64,000 nt of DNA from Actinosynnema sp. ALI-1.44 (GCF_001984155.1 NZ_MTQO01000029.1:1-64000), one strand, 5' to 3'. Shown: positions 53,293 through 62,673, counted from the stretch's first letter. The notes: a model not told the origin generated them from the sequence alone. Program-made: numbers and translations.

Positions 53293-53775
53293 ATGGCTTT
53301 CCACTTGGCGCACGGCACGGCCGTGTACCGCACCACCCCGCTGCACGGGTACTCCGCGATCGTGATGGTCGAACGCTTCGTCGGCGACCGGTGGGAGCTC
53401 ACCGCGGCACTGCCGCGTGACGCCGAGGAAATCGCTGCCGAGTCCGCGCGGGAGATGGTGGGGGCGGCCGCCGACGAGCCCAGCCGGTTCGCCGCCCCGC
53501 CGCCGGACCGGAGCGTGGCGGGCGGGCTGGACGCCAGGCTGGAGCAGCTGGATGCGATGATCGAGGCCACGGTGGCCTGGCTGCGGACGTCCGCCGTCGG
53601 CACCGACGGCGAACTGGAGTGGGCCGCGTACCAGTCAGCCGATTACGACTACGAACTCGACACGCGGACGGCGTTGAGCGACGCCGCTTGGCTCGTCTCG
53701 CAGATGGTCAAGCAACGCTCTACGCTCGCGATCCGGAACGAGATGCGTCACCGGAAGCGTGCCGAAGAGGACTGA
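53293..53775 (+). CDS. Hypothetical protein, conserved-looking
   Basis: This protein of about 160 residues starts MAFHLAHGTAVYRTTPLHGY and has an even mix of acidic and hydrophobic residues. It contains a central coil-prone stretch (GLDARLEQLDAMIEATVAWL) and a basic tail (NEMRHRKRAEED). The third-position GC pattern is clearly coding. There is no signal peptide or membrane segment, so it is cytoplasmic. The ATG at 53293 is the most protein-like start but has no well-spaced ribosome site; the frame is open to 53215. No family was recognised. It sits between two terminator-bounded units and may be independent. Confidence 0.62.
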   Translation: MAFHLAHGTAVYRTTPLHGYSAIVMVERFVGDRWELTAALPRDAEEIAAESAREMVGAAADEPSRFAAPPPDRSVAGGLDARLEQLDAMIEATVAWLRTSAVGTDGELEWAAYQSADYDYELDTRTALSDAAWLVSQMVKQRSTLAIRNEMRHRKRAEED

Positions 53776-53894
53776 CCGTGCACGTGCTCGGACCGCCCAC
53801 GGGGCCGCGATGATCAAGGTACTCTCACCGGTTGTGGCCGGTTTGCGCGTGAGTGTGCGAATCCGGGGGAGACGACGGGATCGAAGGACGCCAC

Positions 53895-56159
53895 GTGACG
53901 GGTCGGTTCGGCGCGCTGCTGCGGCAGTTTCGGCAACAGGCGGGGATGACGCAGGAGCAGTTGGCGGAGCGGTCCGGGATCGGCGCGCGGACGATCCGGC
54001 GGTTCGAAACCGGGGAGCGGACCGACTCCAGACTGGTGACGGTGCGCTTGCTCGCCGACGCGTTGGAGTTGCGGTCGGCTGAGCGTGACGAGTTGCTGGC
54101 CGCCGCGCTGCACACCGAGGTCACCGACACCGTCAACACTCCCGACACCAGTACGCCGGTGCCCCGGCAGCTTCCCGCGCCGCCGGGGGCGTTCGTCGGG
54201 CGGCGTCGCGAGTTGGAGGCGCTCTCGGCGGCTGTGGATGGCGCCGCGGTCGTTCACGGGACGGTCGTGGTCTCGGCGATCGGCGGAGGCGGGGGAGTCG
54301 GCAAGACCTGGTTAACCCTGCACTGGGCGCACCAGCACTTGGCGGATTTCCCTGACGGGCAGCTGTTCGCCGACCTGCGCGGCTTCAGTCCGGACAGCGA
54401 ACCGGTGCCCGCGAGTGCCGTGGTGCGGCGGTTCCTCGACGGACTGGGTGTGGAGCCCGCACGCGTCCCGGTCGACCCGCAGGCCCAGATCGCGTTGTAC
54501 CGCAGCCTGGTCGCGGGCAAGCGCATGTTGATCGTTCTGGACAACGCGGTCGACGCCGAGCAGGTCGTGCCGTTGCTGCCGGGCGGGGACTCCTGCACGG
54601 TGGTGGTCACCAGTCGCAAGACCCTGACCGGGCTGATCGCTCGCCACAGCGCACACCACCTGCCCCTGGACATGCTCAGCGCCGACGAGGCCCACGCCCT
54701 GCTGGGCACGCGTGTGGGGGCGGATCGAGTGACGGCCGAGCCCGCCGCGGTGCGGGAGCTGGTCGAGCTGTGCGGTGGACTGCCACTCGCGTTGGGCATC
54801 ATCGCGGGCCGTGCCAACACCCACCCCCGCATTCCCCTTGCCGAGTTCGCCGCCGAGTTGAGGGAAATCGGGCTCGGGGCATTGGAGGACGAGGACCCGG
54901 GTGCGAGCCTGCCCGCCGCGTTGTCCTGGTCCTACCGTGCACTGAGCGCCGACCAGCAGATGATGTTCGGGCTGCTGGCTGTCGCACCCGGCGCCGACAT
55001 CACGCTGCCTGCCGCCGCCAGTCTCATCGGTCACCCGGAGGCCCGGAAACTGGTGCTGGAACTGGAGAAGGCATCGCTGCTCAACCGGGTCGGGCGTGGC
55101 CGGTACGCCATGCACGACCTGATCCGCCGCTACGCCACCGACATCGCCGACCACCAGGTACCGAAGGAGGCACGGGAACAGGCGCTGCGGCGGGTGGTCG
55201 ACTTCTACCTGCACACCGCCCACGCCGCCGACCTGCTGCTGGACCCCCACCGCCCGCCCGTCGAACTCGACCCGCGAGCGCCGGGTTGCCTGCCCGAACC
55301 GCTGTCCGGCCACGCGGCGGCCCTGGCGTGGTTCGACGCCGAGCATTCCGCATTGCTGGCCGCTCAACACGCGGCGACCACCCACCGATGGCACCGAGCG
55401 GTGTGGCACCTGGCTTGGACCATGGGCACCTACCACGATCGGCGGGGACGCGGCCATGACCGGCTCGCCGTCTGGCAGTCCGGCCTGGCCGCCGCCGATC
55501 GCCTTGCCGACCCCGCGGCCCAGATCCGCGCACACCGGGTCCTCGGCTATGCCTGCGCCGAGGTGGGGCGGCACAACGAATCGATCGAGCACCTGCGGCA
55601 ATCCCTTGCCTTGGCCGAAGGGCACCGGGACCACACCAACCAGGCCCACACCCACCGGTTGCTCGCGCGAGCCTGGGGGCAGCGAGGAGACAACAGGCAG
55701 GCGCGTGAGCACGCCGCCCACGCTTTGGATCTCTATCGAACCCTCGACAACCCGGTGTGGGAAGCCGAAGCGCTCAACGAGATGGGCTGGCACGCCGCCC
55801 GGCTCGGAGAGTACGAACAGGCCCGTGATCACTGCCGCGACGCACTCTCGTTGCACCGCCGCCACGACAACCCCGACGGTGAGTCGTACGCCCAGGACAG
55901 CCTGGGCTACATCGCCCACCACACCGGCCGGTACCGCGAAGCCGTTGAGCACTACCAACTTGCCCTCACTCTGCTCCGCCAACTCGGTTACACCTACGAA
56001 GTCGCCAACACTCTCGACGGACTGGGCGACTCGCACCTGGCCCTCGGCGAGCATGATCAGGCCCGCGTGACATGGCGGGAGGCGCAGGAGTTGTACCGGG
56101 CACAGCAGCGCCACGACGAGGCCGACCGGCTCCAGCGAAAACTGGGTGCCCTTACCTGA
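53895..56159 (+). CDS. XRE-HTH / NB-ARC / TPR regulator (AfsR-like)
   Basis: This 754-residue signal-transduction ATPase has an N-terminal XRE HTH (FGALLRQFRQQAGMTQEQLA, then GIGARTIRRFETGERTDSRL). The NB-ARC ATPase has a glycine-rich Walker A, IGGGGGVGKTWL, near 130-140 and the strand KRMLIVLDNAVDAEQVVPLL. GGLPLALGIIAG is the GLPL motif. C-terminal TPRs include the repeated sense of HRLLARAWGQRGDNRQAREH. This is the AfsR/NB-ARC family layout with an XRE head in place of a SARP head. The GTG at 53895 has GAAGGA 6 bases upstream. The family senses ligands or proteins through TPRs; the target is unknown. Confidence 0.9.
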   Translation: MTGRFGALLRQFRQQAGMTQEQLAERSGIGARTIRRFETGERTDSRLVTVRLLADALELRSAERDELLAAALHTEVTDTVNTPDTSTPVPRQLPAPPGAFVGRRRELEALSAAVDGAAVVHGTVVVSAIGGGGGVGKTWLTLHWAHQHLADFPDGQLFADLRGFSPDSEPVPASAVVRRFLDGLGVEPARVPVDPQAQIALYRSLVAGKRMLIVLDNAVDAEQVVPLLPGGDSCTVVVTSRKTLTGLIARHSAHHLPLDMLSADEAHALLGTRVGADRVTAEPAAVRELVELCGGLPLALGIIAGRANTHPRIPLAEFAAELREIGLGALEDEDPGASLPAALSWSYRALSADQQMMFGLLAVAPGADITLPAAASLIGHPEARKLVLELEKASLLNRVGRGRYAMHDLIRRYATDIADHQVPKEAREQALRRVVDFYLHTAHAADLLLDPHRPPVELDPRAPGCLPEPLSGHAAALAWFDAEHSALLAAQHAATTHRWHRAVWHLAWTMGTYHDRRGRGHDRLAVWQSGLAAADRLADPAAQIRAHRVLGYACAEVGRHNESIEHLRQSLALAEGHRDHTNQAHTHRLLARAWGQRGDNRQAREHAAHALDLYRTLDNPVWEAEALNEMGWHAARLGEYEQARDHCRDALSLHRRHDNPDGESYAQDSLGYIAHHTGRYREAVEHYQLALTLLRQLGYTYEVANTLDGLGDSHLALGEHDQARVTWREAQELYRAQQRHDEADRLQRKLGALT

Positions 56160-56376
56160 GCCGTGCCATCGTGAAAGGATCATGGTGCGGCAATGGAAAC
56201 AGCGCTCGGCAACATCCAGAGTGGATCTCGACGGCGAGGATGAGACCCTGATGAGACTCCGCGCGGTTGGCGTCGCCCTAGCGTCTGCGACGTCAGGTTG
56301 ACCCGTGGGACCCACTCACCCCGGCGCCGTCGCGTCCCATGGTTCGACACGTCGCCAGCCGAAAGGACTGGAGAAG

Positions 56377-56952
56377 ATGTCGCGAAGAGTTGTCGCTTTG
56401 CTCGTAGCGGGATTGCTTTCGTTGCTCACGGTGTTGTGCGTGCAACCGATGGCCGGAGCAGCCACGCAGAGCGAACCTGCGATCTACTACACGACCTCGA
56501 TGCGTAGCGCATCCATCTACGAGGTGCGTGCTTCCTATTCGTGGAAGTGCCTCGACCTGCGAGGCGGGTCGAACAACCCGGGCACCGTCGTACAGACCTT
56601 CGACTGCAAGGGGAGACTGCACCAGCGTTTCTGGTTCATGCGCTCGGGCACGCCTGGGCTGTTCCACATGGGCGCCTTCGCGTACTGCCTCGGCACCCAG
56701 AACGCGTCCACCGCGGAGAACACCCCGATCGTGCTGGGCCACTGCCAGGGTCCCGGCCAGCACTTCCGGTGGGTGGACCGGGGCTCGAACCACTGGGACA
56801 TCGTCGAGGCCTCGAGCGGCAAGTGCCTGACCGACACCGGGTACCGGTCCGCGATGCAGTTGCGCACCTGTGCCCCGATGCAGGAGCCGTACCCGACGCT
56901 GTGGACACCTCTGTACGCCGGACAATGGGACTACAGCAACCCTAACGGCTAG
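56377..56952 (+). CDS. Secreted ricin-type lectin-like protein
   Basis: This 191-residue exported protein has the signal peptide RRVVALLVAGLLSLLTVLCV, with cleavage near AGAA. The mature part has beta-trefoil features: YSWKCLDLRGGSNNPGTVVQ, then FDCKGRLHQRFWFMRSGTP, and a second repeat with FAYCLGTQNASTAENTPIVL and HCQGPGQHFRWV. A third follows with GKCLTDTGYRSAMQLRTCAP. The QxF/QxW-like pattern and paired cysteines match ricin-B / carbohydrate-binding trefoils. The ATG at 56377 has AAAGGA 9 bases upstream and GGAG closer. No catalytic domain is attached, so it is a stand-alone lectin or inhibitor. It is followed by a strong bidirectional terminator. Confidence 0.82.
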   Translation: MSRRVVALLVAGLLSLLTVLCVQPMAGAATQSEPAIYYTTSMRSASIYEVRASYSWKCLDLRGGSNNPGTVVQTFDCKGRLHQRFWFMRSGTPGLFHMGAFAYCLGTQNASTAENTPIVLGHCQGPGQHFRWVDRGSNHWDIVEASSGKCLTDTGYRSAMQLRTCAPMQEPYPTLWTPLYAGQWDYSNPNG

Positions 56953-56958
56953 ATCACC

Positions 56959-56994
56959 GAACGGCCAGGGAAGGACGGCCTTCCCTGGCCGTTC
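56959..56994. terminator. Perfect 16-bp bidirectional terminator
   Basis: GAACGGCCAGGGAAGG (56959-56974) pairs with CCTTCCCTGGCCGTTC (56979-56994) across ACGG with no mismatch. It fills the 46-base gap between two convergent genes and can end both transcripts. Confidence 0.88.
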
Positions 56995-56998
56995 GCCG

Positions 56999-59980
56999 TC
57001 AGATCCGTTCGATCCAGACGTTGCGGAACCGCGGGTTGGCGCCGGGGTCGCCGTGGTCCTGCAGCTTGATCTGGCCCGGTGCCGGGTCTTCCGGTTTGCC
57101 CGCGCCGGTCGGTCCGTCGACGGCCACGTCGCGGTGCACCAGGATTCCGTTCCACCACACAGTCATCCGCGCGTTCTGCACCTTCTTGCCCGCACTGTCG
57201 AAACGCGCCGCGTGGAACTCGATGTCGTAGGTCTGCCACGTGCGGGTCGGTGTCGCGGCGTTGACGTCCGGCGCCTTCTTCAGGTAGATCGAACCGGCGC
57301 CGTTGAGCTCCGGTGGACGCCCGGATGACTCCAGCACCTGCAGTTCGTAACTCTCGTAGATGTACACGCCGCTGTTGCCGCGAGCCTGCCCGGTGACCTC
57401 CGGCGGGTAGTCCGGCTGGTACCACTCGACATGCATGCGGAAGTCGCCGAAGCGTTCCTTCGTGCGGATGTCACCGCCGACCGATTCCATCGACCCGTCC
57501 GCGACAGGCCATCTCGCCGCGCCGCCGGATGTCGCCTCCCACGCGTCGAGGTTGGTGCCGTCGAACAGCGTGACCCGGTTCGTCGGTGTCAGGGTGATCT
57601 TGTCCAGGTTCACGTGCCCGGTGTCGGTGGGCTCGTAGACGTAGGAGATGGTGTTCGGGCCGGGTCGCAGCGTCACCGTCTCCACATGGGTGGCCCATTT
57701 GTCCCAGCTGCCGGTGGCGGCGAGCCAGATCTGTTTCTCCTTCTTGCCGTTGACGTACAGGCTCATCGACTTCGACACCGGGGTCGGGCTGGGGTTCGGG
57801 CCGTTGGCGTACCGCAGGGCGACATCGTGACGGCCCGCGCGCTCGGGTACGACGGCGAACGTGGTGGTGCTGCCCGGTTCCCAGTTGCGGTCGACGAAAC
57901 CGGCGCCCGAATAGCCGGTGTGGTCGGTGTTCCACCCGGTCCCGCCGGTCAACCTCGCCGACTCCGCCTCGTACTCCGGTGGCGCGGGCGTCCCGCCGGG
58001 CAGCCGGTTGAGCGTGTACCAGGCCTCGGTGCTCCACAGTTCAGCACCGGACACCGAGCTGAACGGACGCGGCGAACGCAGGTACACCACGCGGCCAGGC
58101 TTCAGGCCCGCGATCTGCAACGTCACCTTCTTGCGATCCGCTGACAGCGTCGCCGAGGTGACGCCGAGGGTCTCCTCGTCGACCTTCGGGCCGCCGTACT
58201 GGGGCGTTGGCACGTACCGCCACTGCTGGGCCTTGTACTTCGCGGCGAGGTTCTTCGCGGTCTCGTCGGCCAACGGTTGCGTGTACTCCAGCTCGAAACC
58301 GCCGCTGATGGCCCGCATCTTGTGGATGTCGAACGCGTCGGCGTTGTCGAGGCTGAGCTTCTGCAAGCCGTATTTGAGTTTGCCCGCCTGCCCCCAGTTG
58401 CCTTGCCAGCCGATGCCGCCGGTGTAGATCGCGCCGTCCGGACCGAGGCTGATCCGGCTCACCCCGGACTCGAGCCCCTGCGTCATACGGAACACCGCGC
58501 CCTGGTATTCGCCGGAGACCTTCTCCAGGTACGCGCGCTGCAGACCGCCGTAGGTCACGTCACCGAACACCATCTGACCCGCGAACACCCCGTTGGGCAG
58601 GACGATCGGGTTGCTGGGCGAGTTGGAGATCTCGTTGTGCGGCAACCAGAGCACAGGTTCGGTCACCGGTTGGGTGTCGTACGGACCGGTCGGGTTCGTG
58701 TAGTGGTTGTAGAAGGCGCGCTGCTTGATACGCACCAGCTTCGACGCTGGTATGTACATGCCCTGGTTGTCGGTGACGAAGACGTCCCCTTCGGGTCCCC
58801 AGCCAAGGCCGTTGGGTGTCCGCAGTCCACCGGCTACATAGGACACCTCACCGGTGTTCCTGTCGATCTTGAGCGTGCTGCCCCGGTTGGGCACGGGCTG
58901 CGGGTTGGCGGTCGCGCCGCCGGGGACCATCGCGATGCCGGTGGTGACGTAGAAGTATCCGTCCTTGTACAGCAGGCCGAACGCGAACTCGTGGTAGTTG
59001 CCGCCGAACGGCCACGTCGCGATCCTGCGGTGCTCGTCGGCGACCTCGTCACCGGTCTTGTCGACCAGGGCGGTCAGCTGGTGCTTCTCGGACACGTAGA
59101 CCGCGCCGTCGACGTACTTGAGTCCCATCGGTTCCCGTAGGCCGTGAGCGATCCGTTTCATGGTCACCTTGGCCGGATCGGTGGTGCCGGTGACGCCGGA
59201 AAGCAGATACACCTCACCGAGCACGGTCAGCCGGTCGCCGCCCCACGTGGAGATGGCCAGTCGGCCGTCCGGCAGCCAGTCCATGCCCGTGACCTGTGGT
59301 TCGAAGCCCGCAGGACGCAGGTTCGTCAGCTTGTAGCCGGGGTGCACGCCGGTCAGCGGCAGACCGTCACCAGGAGAATCCGCGACACCCTCGCACTGCT
59401 TGCGGCCCGGCGAAGTGACCCGGACGACGTCGGCATCGGTGCTCAGCGCCGAGTTCGGCACCAGGGTGTACGCGGTCGCGCCCGGCGGTCGCCACTCCAG
59501 CTTCAACCGTTGGTCGAAGTCCGCGTCGAAATGGTCGATGCGCAGCGCGTGGGGGCCCGCGGCCAGCTGAACCGAACCGTCTTTCGGCGTGGCACCGTGA
59601 CGGCCGGGGTGATCGATCACCTGGGTGCCGTCGAGCAGGAACCGGGCGCCGTCGTCACTCGTGAGCCGGAAGCCGTAGGTCCCGGCGCTGGAGACGTGGA
59701 GGTAAGCGCTTACTTCGGTGACAAAACGATCAGCGAACCCGAAGTCCGTGGAGCTTGACCAGTCGATTGTCGGCATCAGCTTGTCGACGTTGGGCGTCTG
59801 GCCTGGCTTGAGCTTGCAGTAGTCGGTCAGGGGGACCTGCACGTCGAACACGCGCATCGTCACGCCCGGTTCCTGAGGTGGGATGTGAGCCTGGGCGGAC
59901 GCTGGAACCGGGAGCAGGGGGAGCGCGATCACAGGGGCAAGAAGTGGGGCAAGACGGGCGAACCAAGCGGCTGGCGGCAT
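56999..59980 (-). CDS. Secreted PA14 / sorbosone-dehydrogenase-like propeller / CBM6 / DUF1080 protein
   Basis: This 993-residue exported protein has a signal peptide at 1-29 (LAPVIALPLLPVPASAQA). A PA14 domain at about 60-165 has TYGFRLTSDDGARFLLDGTQ. A six-bladed glucose/sorbosone-dehydrogenase-type propeller at about 215-640 has GLRTPNGLGWGPEGDVFVTD. A CBM6-like domain at about 665-795 has PPEYEAESARLTGG. A C-terminal DUF1080 domain at about 800-993 has TLFDGTNLDAWEATSGG and ends NPRFRNVWIERI. DUF1080 is linked to 3-keto-glycoside hydrolysis, so extracellular oxidation and cleavage of a glycan or glycoside is likely. AAGGAGGT precedes the ATG. The 145-base leader (60000-60144) is AT-richer and holds TTGTTGACTTG. 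Confidence 0.9.
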   Translation of the reverse strand: MPPAAWFARLAPLLAPVIALPLLPVPASAQAHIPPQEPGVTMRVFDVQVPLTDYCKLKPGQTPNVDKLMPTIDWSSSTDFGFADRFVTEVSAYLHVSSAGTYGFRLTSDDGARFLLDGTQVIDHPGRHGATPKDGSVQLAAGPHALRIDHFDADFDQRLKLEWRPPGATAYTLVPNSALSTDADVVRVTSPGRKQCEGVADSPGDGLPLTGVHPGYKLTNLRPAGFEPQVTGMDWLPDGRLAISTWGGDRLTVLGEVYLLSGVTGTTDPAKVTMKRIAHGLREPMGLKYVDGAVYVSEKHQLTALVDKTGDEVADEHRRIATWPFGGNYHEFAFGLLYKDGYFYVTTGIAMVPGGATANPQPVPNRGSTLKIDRNTGEVSYVAGGLRTPNGLGWGPEGDVFVTDNQGMYIPASKLVRIKQRAFYNHYTNPTGPYDTQPVTEPVLWLPHNEISNSPSNPIVLPNGVFAGQMVFGDVTYGGLQRAYLEKVSGEYQGAVFRMTQGLESGVSRISLGPDGAIYTGGIGWQGNWGQAGKLKYGLQKLSLDNADAFDIHKMRAISGGFELEYTQPLADETAKNLAAKYKAQQWRYVPTPQYGGPKVDEETLGVTSATLSADRKKVTLQIAGLKPGRVVYLRSPRPFSSVSGAELWSTEAWYTLNRLPGGTPAPPEYEAESARLTGGTGWNTDHTGYSGAGFVDRNWEPGSTTTFAVVPERAGRHDVALRYANGPNPSPTPVSKSMSLYVNGKKEKQIWLAATGSWDKWATHVETVTLRPGPNTISYVYEPTDTGHVNLDKITLTPTNRVTLFDGTNLDAWEATSGGAARWPVADGSMESVGGDIRTKERFGDFRMHVEWYQPDYPPEVTGQARGNSGVYIYESYELQVLESSGRPPELNGAGSIYLKKAPDVNAATPTRTWQTYDIEFHAARFDSAGKKVQNARMTVWWNGILVHRDVAVDGPTGAGKPEDPAPGQIKLQDHGDPGANPRFRNVWIERI

Positions 59981-60144
59981 GGCAGGGCTACCTCCTTGGG
60001 GCCGACGACGCGGCCCACGCCCGTTCGCGTGACGACCACGTCTGTCACAGAAGAAAACAACTTCGGCCGCAAGTCAACAAAAGAACTGTCTGTTTGTGCG
60101 AAAGTACCGCCGGTTGTCGCAATATCCGTGCGTGAAGCTGACGT

Positions 60145-60518
60145 CTACCGCGGCCCGTTCGCGAGCTCGGCGCGCAGCCGCGGCAGCGCGTCGAGCAGTG
60201 CTGTGATGCCTGGGCGAGTGGCATTCGCTGCCAGGTACACGAATCTCAGTTCGACGCTCCACAGGGGCAGTTGGACGGGCAGGAGCCGCACGACGCCGTC
60301 CCGTAGCGACCAGTGCGCGGTGAACTTCGGCACGACCGCGACGTGGTCGGAGTCGGCGGCCAACCGGATCGCTGTCTCCGGTGATCCTGTCGTGTGCACC
60401 GGGCGGTCACGCCGACGGTCCGGGTGGTCGAAGACCTGCGCGAGCGGTTCGCCCTCCCGAGCCGGGCGATCGCCGACAGCACCACGAGGTCCATGGTCTC
60501 CAGGGCTGACCCAGCCAT
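60145..60518 (-). pseudogene. LysR regulator remnant with internal deletion
   Basis: Two parts of a LysR regulator lie together in different frames. The start (ATG 60518 or 60494) reads MDLVVLSAIARLG, like a LysR N-terminus. After a junction near 60450 the frame changes and the LysR effector-domain end follows: TGSPETAIRLAADSDHVAVV, then LPLWSVELRFVYLAANATRP and GITALLDALPRLRAEL, ending in TAG at 60145. The HTH and about 150 residues are missing. Length is about 125 codons against about 300 for the family. It is therefore a dead gene, formed by an internal deletion and frameshift. Confidence 0.66.
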
Positions 60519-61038
60519 AGGCGCAGACTACCGCTAACGGTATGAGAATTCGGCCTACCGAAACCCTCCCGGGTGGCTGAGGCTGGGGGAACACAGCAAC
60601 CGACAGCTCCTCCCCGACGAAGTGAGAGGGACCGTCCGATGCGGACACCACTGAGATCCACCCGCGCGGCGCTTCTGGCGAGTATCGCTCGGCGAGGTCG
60701 TTGATGGACAGGATGAGGTCGAAGCGGCGGGACTCAAGGCCGGCACCGGTCGACGTGCTGGACGTCACCGAGGACGAACCGAGGTGCTCACCGGTGAGCG
60801 TTCGCCGCTGCTTGCCGACTACGCGCCGGATCGCCTGATCGGCAGGACAGTGGCCGACTTCCCCCAGTTCGCGACGCTGCGTTTTCCCGCCGCACAATAG
60901 CTGTTGTGTGTTCGGGCAGCCGTCCGGTACCGAACGGGCAAGGGATGATTCCGTGCGGTCGACGCGCGGGTAACGATCTTGTGCGGGCGTTTCGCCCCCG
61001 TAGTTGCCGGCACAGTCGGGACAAGGAGAGACGGCACC
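60519..61038. other. 520-base gap with a decayed rightward gene end
   Basis: No intact gene is seen. A rightward frame ending in TAG at 60898-60900 has protein-like composition over its last 40 codons (LTGERSPLLADYAPDRLIGR, then TVADFPQFATLRFPAAQ) but no start or upstream continuation past the stop near 60652. A leftward frame over 60560-60730 is also protein-like (RFDLILSINDLAERYSPEAP). Together with the LysR remnant this looks like a decayed cluster. The family of these fragments was not recognised. Confidence 0.4.
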
Positions 61039-61263
61039 ATGAACATGCGGAAACTCGCGGCAACAGCAGTTGCCAGTGTTGGTGTTTCCCTGCTCATCAG
61101 CGGTACCGCCTATGCGGATCACGTGGAGTACAAGGGTCCCTACGAGACTCCGGACGAGTGTGTCCAAGCCCTGCGCAACCTGCCGCACGATCCCACCGTG
61201 AACGGCATGGAGTGCATACCCATGAACGGCAAGCACTACATCGAGATCTCACACACGAACTGA
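61039..61263 (+). CDS. Small secreted two-cysteine peptide
   Basis: This 74-residue precursor has a signal peptide, MRKLAATAVASVGVSLLISG ending in TAYA, that leaves a mature peptide of about 48 residues (start DHVEYKGPYETPDECVQALR). The mature part has two cysteines about 26 residues apart, which could form one disulfide, and many charged and histidine residues. The ATG at 61039 has AGGAGAG 8 bases upstream; a second ATG two codons on is possible. A perfect 17-bp hairpin terminator follows, so it is a single-gene unit. No family was recognised; related small exported peptides occur in actinomycetes. Confidence 0.72.
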   Translation: MNMRKLAATAVASVGVSLLISGTAYADHVEYKGPYETPDECVQALRNLPHDPTVNGMECIPMNGKHYIEISHTN

Positions 61264-61271
61264 GCGTGCTT

Positions 61272-61312
61272 CCGTCGGTGGTTCCGGCGTGCGTGGCCGG
61301 AACCACCGACGG
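61272..61312 (+). terminator. Perfect 17-bp terminator of the two-cysteine peptide gene
   Basis: CCGTCGGTGGTTCCGGC (61272-61288) pairs with GCCGGAACCACCGACGG (61296-61312) across a 7-base loop. It begins 8 bases after the stop codon. Confidence 0.85.
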
Positions 61313-61443
61313 GCAGCGCGGCCTTTTCGTACCAAGCGAGACGGCTGAACGGGCAGATCGGGGTGGAATCTGTCGCGGATCGCGCGGTCCGGTGCCTAAC
61401 GTCGAAGCGACCTGACAGACCTGTTGCCGCACCAGGAGCCGTT

Positions 61444-62673
61444 TTGTCGTCCACGATCAGTGCTCGCCCGCTGCCGGTACCCCGTGAGGACGTCTGCCCG
61501 TTCGGGCCGGCTCCCGAGGTGGCGGAGGTGCGCACGCGAACCCCGGTGGCCAGGGTCACCTGCCCGACAGGCATCGAGGCTTGGCTGGTCACCCGATACG
61601 CCGACGCCCGCGAAGTGCTGGGCGACTCGCGGCGCTTCAGCAACCGTTGCGGTCCGGCAGGCCACATGCTTGCCAACATGCCGCCCGGCGTACCCGTCGG
61701 GGAAGGCGACTTCTCCAAAATGGACGGACAGGACCACGTCCGGTTCCGGCGGGTGTTCGCACCCGCGGTCACCACCGTGCGCCGGATCGAGGAGTTCCGG
61801 CCGATGGTGCGGCGCACCGCCGACGAGTTGCTGGACGGCCTTGCCGCCGTGTCCGGGCCGGTCGACCTGCACGAGCGGTTCGCCAAACCGCTGACCTCGT
61901 CCGTGATCGCGGAACTGCTCGGCGTGCCGTACGCCGACCGCGGCATGTTCCAGTGCTACGCCGAGACCATGTTCGACGGCAGGACCGGCGTCAACGACCT
62001 GGCCGCTGTGCGGGTCGCCCTGTTCGGCTATGTCGCCAACCTGATCCGTTCGCGGCGTGTCACCCCCGGCGAGGACGCGCTGAGCGTGCTGGTCACGCGT
62101 GGCCAGGCACACGAGAAACCGTTCACCGACCTGGAACTCACCAAGATGGCCGCGGGCCTGCTCGCCGCGGGCTACGACACCACCGCCAGCGCCATCACGT
62201 ACGGCGTCCTCGCGCTGCTGGCCGACCGGTCCCAGTTCGACCGGCTGGCCGCCGACCCGTCGCTGGCCGCCGGTGCCGCCGAGGAGTTGGTGCGGCTGCT
62301 GGGCGGTGGTTCCGGGCTGATGCGGGTGGCCACGGTCGACACCGAGATCGCCGGCCAGCCGATCGCCGCGGGTGAGTACGTGGTCGTCGCCATCCAGGCG
62401 GCCGACCACGACCCCGAGCGCTTCCCCGAGCCGGAGCGCCTGGACATCGACCGACAGGCCAGCGGTCACATGGGCTTCGGGTACGGGCCGCACCAGTGCG
62501 TCGGCCAGCAGATCGCACGGCTGGAGCTGACCACGGCACTGGCCACCCTGCCCCGGCGTGTGCCGACCCTGCGGCTTGCCGTGCCGCAGAAGGAGATCCG
62601 GTTCAAGGCCGACACCACCGTCTACGGCCCGGTCGCCCTCCCGGTCACGTGGGACGAGATCCTCCCGGCCTGA
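61444..62673 (+). CDS. Cytochrome P450 (second)
   Basis: This 409-residue soluble bacterial P450 has the I-helix motif AGYDTT at 242-247 (Tyr in the place of the more common His), the ExxR motif EELVR ending at Arg284, and the heme loop FGYGPHQCVG with Cys352. DGQDHVRFRRVFAPAVTTVR is the C-helix region. The TTG at 61444 was chosen because AGGAG lies 5 bases upstream; the frame is open to 61363 but reads into the preceding terminator. It resembles the CYP105-like macrolide and small-molecule hydroxylases in general layout. No ferredoxin is adjacent. A hairpin follows the gene, so it is monocistronic. Confidence 0.88.
   Translation: MSSTISARPLPVPREDVCPFGPAPEVAEVRTRTPVARVTCPTGIEAWLVTRYADAREVLGDSRRFSNRCGPAGHMLANMPPGVPVGEGDFSKMDGQDHVRFRRVFAPAVTTVRRIEEFRPMVRRTADELLDGLAAVSGPVDLHERFAKPLTSSVIAELLGVPYADRGMFQCYAETMFDGRTGVNDLAAVRVALFGYVANLIRSRRVTPGEDALSVLVTRGQAHEKPFTDLELTKMAAGLLAAGYDTTASAITYGVLALLADRSQFDRLAADPSLAAGAAEELVRLLGGGSGLMRVATVDTEIAGQPIAAGEYVVVAIQAADHDPERFPEPERLDIDRQASGHMGFGYGPHQCVGQQIARLELTTALATLPRRVPTLRLAVPQKEIRFKADTTVYGPVALPVTWDEILPA

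Noticed and set aside
60145-61236. 363-codon leftward frame read as one intact regulator
   Set aside because: Only its last third is LysR-like. The HTH start is in another frame and the upstream part covers the two-cysteine peptide gene and its ribosome site on the other strand.
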